Assembly (NCBI RefSeq): GCF_000272105.2
Contig: NZ_AJZD02000343.1
Coordinates: 1 to 60,683 of the forward strand
Direction of reading: 5' to 3'
Source: Vibrio splendidus 12E03
Lineage (GTDB): Bacteria; Pseudomonadota; Gammaproteobacteria; Enterobacterales; Vibrionaceae
Length of the DNA: 60,683 bases
Every line of letters begins with the position of its first letter. Position 1 is the first letter of the stretch. The notes under the pieces are model-generated. The model ran no database searches. It saw nothing but the letters and a program-made list of their open reading frames with translations, and was not told the DNA's origin. Below are positions 26,921 to 33,586 of the stretch, piece after piece. The position numbers and the translations under genes were made by a program.

Positions 26921-26952
26921 AGGTCGCTATAAAACACAGAAAGGACATCACT

Positions 26953-27288
26953 TTGCCTCATTGTATTATCGAACACTCATCCACTATTGATGGTCAGCAA
27001 CTCAATCAGAAAGTGTTTCTCGGCGCGATGGAATCTCAGTTGTTCTCACCAACAGGAGAAGACATCAAAGTACGCAGCCTTGCCTACCAGCATTACCAAA
27101 CAGGTGAAGTAAAAGAAGACTTCGTGCATGTCTCTGTGCGTATTTTGTCTGGGCGTAACGAAAGCGTCAAAGCGATGCTCTCTAGGTCCATTTTGGATCA
27201 ATTACTTGCTCTTCCACTATCCAATGCTTCACTGACCGTAGAGATCATCGACATAGAGACAAGCGGCTATTCAAAAGCCTTAGTTTAA
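26953..27288 (+). CDS. 5-carboxymethyl-2-hydroxymuconate delta-isomerase family tautomerase
   Basis: 111-aa cytoplasmic tautomerase-fold protein (CHMI family). The start is TTG at 26953, eight bases after AAAGGA, so that the second residue is proline; the N-terminal proline freed after Met removal is the catalytic base in this superfamily. PHCIIEHSSTIDG is the family opening and VSVRILSGRNESVKAMLSR the conserved middle. There are no homoprotocatechuate-pathway genes around it, so the physiological substrate is uncertain. It follows a terminator and precedes a GNAT gene by 75 bp. Confidence 0.85.
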   Translation: MPHCIIEHSSTIDGQQLNQKVFLGAMESQLFSPTGEDIKVRSLAYQHYQTGEVKEDFVHVSVRILSGRNESVKAMLSRSILDQLLALPLSNASLTVEIIDIETSGYSKALV

Positions 27289-27363
27289 GGACAAGTTACA
27301 AACGTACAGCCCCTCACAAATAGGGTATTTTCACAACATTCGTTAGCAGCATGGAGCAATGAA

Positions 27364-27795
27364 ATGGAATTGGTGATTGGTAACAACCCAGAATTGATAA
27401 CGAAAGCACAGTCCATTCGTCATCAAGTATTCGTTGTTGAACAAGGCATACCGCACATATTGGATCTTGATGGGCTCGATCCTGTCTCACATCATGCTCT
27501 CATCACCGATGAAGATAATTTAGTCGCGACGGCACGCTTGCACATTGATGAATCAGGACACTCAACCATGGCACGTGTTGCGGTTCTGCAGCCTTATCGA
27601 GGATCTGGTATCGCGTCTAAAATTGTTGGTGCACTTCTAAAACACGCCCCTGAACATGGTGCTAAAGTCATTGAAATCCACGCCCATCAATACCTAAAGA
27701 ATTACTATGAAAAGTTCGGCTTTGAGTTCATTCGTGAAGTAGAAATCGTCGGAGAACACCAACTCATTGAGATGAGATACAACATAAGTTCTTAG
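27364..27795 (+). CDS. GNAT-family N-acetyltransferase
   Basis: 143-aa acetyltransferase of the GNAT fold (ElaA/YjdJ-like group by the opening IRHQVFVVEQGIP). Acetyl-CoA binding motif A is visible as VAVLQPYRGSGIASKIVGALL (V, Q/R-x-x-G-x-G/A). HAHQYLKNYYEKFGFEFI is the usual C-terminal segment. ATG at 27364 is preceded by GGAGCAATGAA with a fair ribosome site. The substrate is unknown. It may be cotranscribed with the upstream tautomerase gene. Confidence 0.85.
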   Translation: MELVIGNNPELITKAQSIRHQVFVVEQGIPHILDLDGLDPVSHHALITDEDNLVATARLHIDESGHSTMARVAVLQPYRGSGIASKIVGALLKHAPEHGAKVIEIHAHQYLKNYYEKFGFEFIREVEIVGEHQLIEMRYNISS

Positions 27796-28060
27796 CCAAG
27801 TATTCAATAGACAGCAAAGCACCTCTACTTATCTGAGCTAAAATCACTTATCAAATAACGGTCTTTTCACCACACCTAAAACCATAATGAAAATAGTGTT
27901 ATATAGCCCTACGTTTGGTTGGTTTTTGTCCCGCACCGCCTTGGTTATACTGCGCCTGATTTTAATAAGCCAACAAGACAGAACCGAGTTGAAATACTCA
28001 GTTTTACTCATAACAGGCAACGCTCTGGATTTACGTTCCAGCTCGCAGAAAGGAAAAACC

Positions 28061-29050
28061 ATGTCTCAATATGTTGTATGTGCTCTGTATAAATTCGTAG
28101 CACTTGATGATTACCAAGAAATTCGCCAACCACTGACAGAGCTTCTAGAAGCCCACAAAATTCGCGGTACTTTGCTACTTGCGAGTGAAGGCATCAACGG
28201 CACCGTTGCGGGTAAGCGTGAATCTATCGACGCTCTTCTTCGATGGTTCAAACAAGACTCTCGCTTAGCTGATGTTGTTTACAAAGAATCGTTCAACGAA
28301 GAACAACCATTCAACCGCACCAAGGTTAAGCTTAAGAAAGAGATCGTAACCATGGGTGTTGAGGGCATCGACCCACGCCATGTTGTCGGCACTTACGTGA
28401 AACCAAACGAATGGAACGCATTGATCTCTGATCCTGATGTGATTCTGGTTGATACTCGTAACGACTACGAAGTGGACATCGGCACATTCAAAAATGCCGT
28501 AAACCCAAATACGGAAACCTTCCGTGAATTCCCTCAATACGTTGAAGACAACCTTGATCCTAAGAAGCACAAGAAAGTCGCGATGTTCTGTACTGGCGGT
28601 ATTCGTTGCGAAAAGTCAACGGCCTACATGAAAGAACAAGGCTTTGATGAGGTTTACCACCTTGAAGGCGGCATTCTTAAGTACTTAGAAGAAGTACCAG
28701 AAGAAGAGAGCATGTGGGAAGGCGACTGCTACGTATTTGACGGTCGTGTTGCGGTAAACCACCAGCTAGAAAAGAGCGGCTACGATGTGTGTAACGCTTG
28801 TCGCTTGCCAATCACTGACGAAGACAAAGCCTCTGAGCACTTCGAGAAAGGCGTAAGCTGCCCTAAATGTGTTGATAAGCACAGCGACGAGCAAAAAGCG
28901 CGTTTCCGTGAACGTGAAAAGCAAGTTCAGCTATCAAATGCGCGTGGTGAAACCCACGTAGGTGGCGAAGCTGCTCATCTTATCGAGCAACGCAAAAAAG
29001 AGAAGCTTGCACACAAAGAGCAACAACGCTCTAGCAAGAAAGCGAAGTAG
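28061..29050 (+). CDS. trhO: tRNA uridine(34) hydroxylase TrhO (rhodanese family)
   Basis: 329-aa enzyme that forms 5-hydroxyuridine at tRNA wobble position 34 in an oxygen-dependent way (formerly YceA). The N-terminal acylphosphatase-like domain (residues 1-100) is followed by a rhodanese domain with the active cysteine at Cys177 in FCTGGIRCEKS, the same number as in E. coli. A C-terminal Cys cluster (CNACRLP, CPKC) and a basic tail (EKLAHKEQQRSSKKAK) complete it. The start is ATG 28061 with AAAGGAA before it; the frame stays open upstream for 58 codons but those carry no family sequence. A strong terminator follows. Confidence 0.96.
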   Translation: MSQYVVCALYKFVALDDYQEIRQPLTELLEAHKIRGTLLLASEGINGTVAGKRESIDALLRWFKQDSRLADVVYKESFNEEQPFNRTKVKLKKEIVTMGVEGIDPRHVVGTYVKPNEWNALISDPDVILVDTRNDYEVDIGTFKNAVNPNTETFREFPQYVEDNLDPKKHKKVAMFCTGGIRCEKSTAYMKEQGFDEVYHLEGGILKYLEEVPEEESMWEGDCYVFDGRVAVNHQLEKSGYDVCNACRLPITDEDKASEHFEKGVSCPKCVDKHSDEQKARFREREKQVQLSNARGETHVGGEAAHLIEQRKKEKLAHKEQQRSSKKAK

Positions 29051-29075
29051 TATTTGCTCCTACTAAAATAACGAA

Positions 29076-29117
29076 GGGCATTAGCGCATCCACAATGGAA
29101 CGCTAATGCCCTTTTTT
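29076..29117 (+). terminator. Terminator of trhO
   Basis: GGGCATTAGCG (29076-29086) with CGCTAATGCCC (29101-29111), 11-bp perfect stem, then TTTTTT. Confidence 0.93.
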
Positions 29118-29206
29118 GATCCTGCTCTCGCTTTGTGTTTAGGAACACATTTATCTTCAAAAATAGGCTCTATACTGAAGTTAATTAGACAAGTGAGGAA
29201 GTGCCA

Positions 29207-29464
29207 ATGCTCAATGAAAACCATGCCTTTATCTTAGATTTCCCAGATCTTAAATTAGACATTGTTCAGCTCAACCACGACGACGAAAAATTCAAAGCAG
29301 ACATGCAGAAGTACCACCAACTCGACTACGACATCCGTCAGCTAGAAATCTCTGGCAGCCCTATCGATGACGACAGCATGCACAACCTCAAAGTAGAACG
29401 CATGGAGCTAAAAGACTCGCTACACAAACAGCTCACACGCCATCACGCGCTTAAGATCGTATAA
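29207..29464 (+). CDS. YdcH/DUF465 family small protein
   Basis: 85-aa helical protein of the YdcH (DUF465) family: acidic N terminus (LNENHAFILDFPDLK), a long helix with heptad spacing and a basic end (DSLHKQLTRHHALKIV). The role is not established. I choose ATG 29207 rather than the in-frame GTG at 29201, because GAGGAA ends at 29200 and fits only the ATG. It is a single-gene unit between two terminator-like hairpins. Confidence 0.82.
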   Translation: MLNENHAFILDFPDLKLDIVQLNHDDEKFKADMQKYHQLDYDIRQLEISGSPIDDDSMHNLKVERMELKDSLHKQLTRHHALKIV

Positions 29465-29477
29465 CGACTCATATGCT

Positions 29478-29500
29478 AGTGTGGCTAACTTAGCCACACT
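29478..29500. terminator. Hairpin between convergent genes
   Basis: AGTGTGGCTA (29478-29487) with TAGCCACACT (29491-29500), 10-bp stem and a 3-nt loop, between the YdcH-like gene and the convergent histidine kinase gene. No U-tract is visible on either strand. Confidence 0.5.
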
Positions 29501-29534
29501 ACTCACCTTCTGATAGGTCTCTTGTATAATGAAG

Positions 29535-30812
29535 CTACCGGTTACCTGCTTGCTTATCCGCTGAGAAATCTAAGTAAGTACTGAACTGAAGTCCATCATC
29601 TTGAGTTTCAAAACTCCAACCCATTCGCTCACAGATTCGTTGCACAATCACTAAACCACAACCATAGCCTGCATTGTAAGTATCATTGCCCTCATGACGG
29701 TTAGTGATCACTAATTGAGAACCTGTCACCACAATTCCAACATCGCCAACACTGTAGCTAAACGCATTTTTAATTAAGTTATTCAATACAATAGTAATAA
29801 AGCTCTCTGGCGCATACACAGTGACAGTCCCTTTTACGTCTAGGTTATAACTCGCATCCTGCTTGGCAAACAAAGGCGCCATTTCAAGCAACTGATTCTG
29901 AACTTCGACTTCCAGGTCATAGTGACCGAAATGGTGCTCATCGATACTCTCTTTACCAAGCAACAAAAACATTTCAGTCAGCACTCGCATCTGTTCACTC
30001 GCTTCTTGCAAGCGATTAATCGCTTTTAACGCAACAGGAGGTTGATTGGGTACTTTAGTTAGCAGATCAGCCGACCCTTTAATCACCATAATCGGGGTTC
30101 TAAGTTCATGAGAGGCAAATCGATTGAACTCCTCTTCCCGCTGAAAAAATCCTGAAATGTGATTCTTTGAATCTAAAAGTGTTTGCTCAATATGTCGTGT
30201 TTCAGCGTAAGACGTCTCGACTTCAAAACTTGGCTGCTCAGGGTGCATTTGCCCTATTTTCTTTTCTATCTGATTGAGTGGCCTCGACAGCGAGCGTACA
30301 ACATAGATTCCATACAAAACCATAAAAATGGACGTTAAACCACCAAGTATGAGGGTGTAGTTGTGGAGGCTCCATTCATAATCGTCGAGGTAGTCGTCGG
30401 CGTCATCTTGAAACAAGATATACATCAGCCCTTTGCCTGACGGGTGTTCGAATACGTAAAAATGTTTATCTTCCGTACCCAACAGATGTTCATAGAAGCC
30501 GGGCTCTTTGTACCGAGCTAACCAATTGGGCACTTCTCTTTCACTCCAATAGGTTGAAAACTCATTTTTATTCGGCAACAACGCTTCTTCGCCAAGCAAC
30601 TGATATTCAGACGTATAACGATTAGCTTCAGTGTCTAGCCAGTGGTGCAGGCTGATCACTTCCATCTGGTTTTCAGCGATATAAATCACTGTCCAGAAAA
30701 GGCCAAACATGACCAAGGTCATCAAACCAAAGCTGCGACGGATTTTTCGGTAAATGCTCGGGTAATCGCCGTGTCTTGAGGCGTTATGCTTTGAGTCGGT
30801 AACCTTGTCCAT
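29535..30812 (-). CDS. Sensor histidine kinase
   Basis: 425-aa inner-membrane histidine kinase of the OmpR-partner class. Two membrane helices (about residues 31-47 and 150-170) flank a periplasmic sensor of about 100 residues rich in Asp/Glu (DDADDYLDDYEW). The phosphorylated His is His235 in FASHELRTPIMV. The ATP-binding domain has the N-box NNLIKNAFSYS and a G-box in GYGCGLVIVQRICERMGW. Its gene overlaps the response regulator gene by 29 bp, so translation is coupled. The acidic sensor could bind cations, which is only a suggestion. Confidence 0.92.
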   Translation of the reverse strand: MDKVTDSKHNASRHGDYPSIYRKIRRSFGLMTLVMFGLFWTVIYIAENQMEVISLHHWLDTEANRYTSEYQLLGEEALLPNKNEFSTYWSEREVPNWLARYKEPGFYEHLLGTEDKHFYVFEHPSGKGLMYILFQDDADDYLDDYEWSLHNYTLILGGLTSIFMVLYGIYVVRSLSRPLNQIEKKIGQMHPEQPSFEVETSYAETRHIEQTLLDSKNHISGFFQREEEFNRFASHELRTPIMVIKGSADLLTKVPNQPPVALKAINRLQEASEQMRVLTEMFLLLGKESIDEHHFGHYDLEVEVQNQLLEMAPLFAKQDASYNLDVKGTVTVYAPESFITIVLNNLIKNAFSYSVGDVGIVVTGSQLVITNRHEGNDTYNAGYGCGLVIVQRICERMGWSFETQDDGLQFSTYLDFSADKQAGNR

Positions 30813-31452
30813 GGATAGTCTCTAATCGTGAATGTTCAAACCCTTTATCGAGCGCGTTACGCAGGCCATAAATATGACTTCGCAGTGCATCACTGCTTGG
30901 CGACTCATCACCCCAAACAGAATCAATCACTTCAGTTCTTGAAACAATTGCTGGCGCATGGCGCATAAGGACTTTTAGTATCTTAAGCTGAATACGACTC
31001 AACTTAATAAGCCTACCTTCTCGGCATACCTCGTCTGTCTGCGAGTTGAGAGTAATATCGGCAAAAACCTGCTTTCCAATACCTTGACGTGGTCCTCGGC
31101 TTGCCAATGCGTTGAGCCTTAAACTGAGCTCTTGCATGGCGAAAGGCTTAACTAAGTAATCATCTCCGCCCGCTTGAAAGGCAGCGATTTTGTCGTCCAA
31201 CCTATCTTTAGCGGTTAAAAATAGAATTGGCGTAGGGCACTGCACCTCTTCTCTTAACTTTCTAACAGCTGAGATGCCGTCCAATTTAGGCATCATGATG
31301 TCCATGATAATCACGTCATAATGATTCTCAGACGCTAACTTCAATGCCGCTTCACCATGATAAGCACAATCGATCACCATCCCTTCCAACTCTAGGTAAT
31401 CGGCAATGGTTTCTGCAACATTGTGGCTGTCATCAACGATCAAAACTTTCAT
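30784..31452 (-). CDS. Response regulator, OmpR/PhoB family
   Basis: 222-aa response regulator. The receiver domain has the acidic pair VDD (residues 6-8) and the phospho-acceptor Asp51 in VIIMDIMMPKLDG; Lys102 is in YLVKPF. The winged-helix effector domain is C-terminal (RTEVIDSVWGDESPSSDALRSHIYGLRNALD). It is the first gene of the two-component operon, divergent from the DUF5666 lipoprotein gene. Three TTCAC repeats at 10-11 bp spacing lie in the 84-bp gap and may be its own binding site. Confidence 0.94.
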   Translation of the reverse strand: MKVLIVDDSHNVAETIADYLELEGMVIDCAYHGEAALKLASENHYDVIIMDIMMPKLDGISAVRKLREEVQCPTPILFLTAKDRLDDKIAAFQAGGDDYLVKPFAMQELSLRLNALASRGPRQGIGKQVFADITLNSQTDEVCREGRLIKLSRIQLKILKVLMRHAPAIVSRTEVIDSVWGDESPSSDALRSHIYGLRNALDKGFEHSRLETIHGQGYRLKA

Positions 31453-31460
31453 CGATTTAT

Positions 31461-31486
31461 TTCACCTTTCTTCACGAGTGCTTCAC
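31461..31486. promoter_or_regulatory. Phased TTCAC direct repeats in the divergent promoter
   Basis: TTCAC occurs at 31461-31465, 31471-31475 and 31482-31486, one helical turn apart each time. OmpR-family regulators bind such direct repeats. They sit between the response regulator start (31452) and the DUF5666 lipoprotein start (31537). Confidence 0.55.
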
Positions 31487-31536
31487 GTTTGAGTTTATAA
31501 GATACACCCTCAATAAACTAAATAAAGAGTATATAG

Positions 31537-32709
31537 ATGAAAAAGTTAGCGCTGATTTCGGTTGTCGGTTTAATTCTAACTGGCTGTGGCGGTAGTGACA
31601 GCAATAGCAATGGAAGCAACGATAACAACACGCAAGCTCCATCAGCAATTCAAGGTACCATTGACTCTGTTTCTGGCAACACCATTGTTGTGAATGGCTA
31701 TAGCTATCAAGTAGACAGCGCCACTTACGCGGGTGAGGACGTGGCTATTGCAGACTTAGAAAAGAACATGATGGTCTCTATTTCATCTAATGCTCGTAGC
31801 GCTTCAGCTCACACTGGCGGGGCTCAAGTTGGTCTTGAACCGACCATCGTTGGTCTTATTTCAGACACCAACCACAATAATGGCACATTTAAAGTCAATG
31901 GCATCGCATTGACCTTTACAGATCTGTCACGTGAAATTGAAAATGGCGATTGGGTGATGGTCTCTTCTTTACCAACAGCGAATGCAGGTTACAAAGTACT
32001 TTCTGTTGTTAAGTTTGAGCACTCTAACTTGACAGAATCCGTTGAAGTTGAAGGGCTAATAAGCGATTTAAATGAATCGACTTTCAAACTTGGTGCTAAT
32101 CTAAGTGTTGATTATTCAATTGCCCACATCGACAACGGTGGAAGCAGCAATAGATTATCTAACGGTCTTTGGGTTGAAGTGACAGGCTCAATGGTAGGCT
32201 CTGTATTGAAAGCAGATGAAGTGGAAGTCGAAGATTTTGACGAAATCGATAATGACACTGAAATCGAAGGCATTATTACTTGGGTAGCTAACGACAAATC
32301 ATCATTTGATTTAAGCTACAAAGGTCGCTTTCTTGTCAATGATAATACTCGTTACGAAGATGGTAACCAATCAAACTTGACCGTAGGTACAGAAGTTGAA
32401 GTAACAACGAAACAAGCCAACGGCGAAAATGTTGCTACCGAAATAGAATTTGAACACGACGATGATTCACAAGATTGGAATGATAATGACGTTGATTTTG
32501 AAGGTGAAGTTCAGAGCACAAATGACGATGCATTGAGCTTTGTCATTCAAACGCAATCTGGCAATCAAACTGTCTACGTAAACCAAAACACTCGCTATGA
32601 AGATGGTCTAAGTTTCCATACTTTACATGGTCAACGTATTGAGGCTGAAGCTTACAAGGTTAACAACCAGTACATAGCAAGCGAAATCGAAGCAGAAGAC
32701 AACGACTAA
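31537..32709 (+). CDS. DUF5666-type lipoprotein with tandem repeats
   Basis: 390-aa predicted lipoprotein. The signal ends in LTGC (Cys17), followed by a Ser/Asn-rich linker of about 15 residues. The rest consists of about five repeats of a beta-rich unit of 55-70 residues, each opening with a G-x-I/V-x-S-type strand (TIDSVSGNTIVVNGY; GLISDTNHNNGTFKVNG; GLISDLNESTFKLG; GIITWVANDKSSFDLS; GEVQSTNDDALSFVIQ) and closing on an E/V-x-V strand. NTRYEDG occurs twice. The protein is strongly acidic. It is divergent from a two-component system that probably controls it. Function unknown; an extracytoplasmic binding or envelope role is likely. Confidence 0.8.
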   Translation: MKKLALISVVGLILTGCGGSDSNSNGSNDNNTQAPSAIQGTIDSVSGNTIVVNGYSYQVDSATYAGEDVAIADLEKNMMVSISSNARSASAHTGGAQVGLEPTIVGLISDTNHNNGTFKVNGIALTFTDLSREIENGDWVMVSSLPTANAGYKVLSVVKFEHSNLTESVEVEGLISDLNESTFKLGANLSVDYSIAHIDNGGSSNRLSNGLWVEVTGSMVGSVLKADEVEVEDFDEIDNDTEIEGIITWVANDKSSFDLSYKGRFLVNDNTRYEDGNQSNLTVGTEVEVTTKQANGENVATEIEFEHDDDSQDWNDNDVDFEGEVQSTNDDALSFVIQTQSGNQTVYVNQNTRYEDGLSFHTLHGQRIEAEAYKVNNQYIASEIEAEDND

Positions 32710-32740
32710 CGCATAGAACATCCTCGTTATTTAATTCAGA

Positions 32741-32766
32741 AGCCATGCTCTACGCATGGCTTTTTT
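32741..32766 (+). terminator. Terminator of the DUF5666 lipoprotein gene
   Basis: AGCCATGC (32741-32748) with GCATGGCT (32754-32761), loop TCTAC, then a run of T to 32766. Confidence 0.9.
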
Positions 32767-32859
32767 GCATCAAAATATTCCAAACGACAGATGAAAACTA
32801 CCTTTTTAATTATGTTACTGTTTGCTTATTAAAAGGCGTTTGATAAGGAAGCAAGCAGA

Positions 32860-33339
32860 GTGGTAATAAAAGAAGAGAATATACAACTCCGACTCGTTCC
32901 AAGTTCCGAATTCGAAGAACTGTTTGCGTTTGTTAAGCAGGGGCTTTTCATACACGTAGATAACGTTTTCGGCTGGGAGGACGACTTCCAATGTAAGCGA
33001 CTTTTAAACGATTACCATCCCTCTTGGTTTCATTGGATATACCATAAAAACGAAAGAGTCGGACTCGTCTGCTTTAAGCCTTATGGAAACACATACCATA
33101 TTCATCTGCTGATCATTTCCCCTCAATACCAAGGTCAGTCTCTTGGTAAAAAAGCCATGTTACTCATCCACAACAAAGCCCATCAAGAACAACGAAACCA
33201 AGTCACTCTGTCGAGCTTTAGAAGTAACACCAGCGCCATCAGTTTTTATCAGGCACTTGGCTATCAAATTGTTGATGACAGTGATGCTCACTTTATCACC
33301 TTAGCTACAAAAGTTTATAAAATACAACTAGATATATAA
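32860..33339 (+). CDS. GNAT-family N-acetyltransferase
   Basis: 159-aa GNAT-fold acetyltransferase. The acetyl-CoA pocket motif appears as ISPQYQGQSLGKKAMLLIH (about residues 87-105), followed by SSFRSNTSAISFYQALGYQIV, the typical C-terminal part. The start is GTG at 32860, with AAGGA about ten bases upstream. It stands between two lipoprotein genes on the same strand with terminators on both sides of the group. Substrate unknown. Confidence 0.8.
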   Translation: MVIKEENIQLRLVPSSEFEELFAFVKQGLFIHVDNVFGWEDDFQCKRLLNDYHPSWFHWIYHKNERVGLVCFKPYGNTYHIHLLIISPQYQGQSLGKKAMLLIHNKAHQEQRNQVTLSSFRSNTSAISFYQALGYQIVDDSDAHFITLATKVYKIQLDI

Positions 33340-33483
33340 TAATTACAATTGATAAGTATGTAAATTACAAGCACCAAACATTCACCATAGATATCACTCG
33401 CATATATAACTCCACTAGTTAGATATGTCTCTAGAATAAATACTCCGGCTATTTCCACCACATTCCGCTTTGATACATTTCTC

Positions 33484-33530
33484 ATCAATGGCATTCAATT
33501 TATAAATAGTCATATTTATCAATGACATTC
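33484..33530. repeat. ATCAATGRCATTC direct repeats upstream of the large lipoprotein gene
   Basis: ATCAATGGCATTC (33484-33496) and ATCAATGACATTC (33518-33530) differ at one base and are 34 bp apart, in the 247-bp AT-rich region before the 895-aa lipoprotein. They could be regulator sites. Confidence 0.4.
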
Positions 33531-33586
33531 TGCCAATTGATTCCAGAGTAGTAAATTTTTATCAATAACTTAATAGGAGAACTAAC

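Noticed and set aside
27844..28062. 72-aa minus-strand frame before trhO, and the 58-codon extension of trhO itself
   Set aside because: Neither has a ribosome site or family sequence; the region is the trhO leader.
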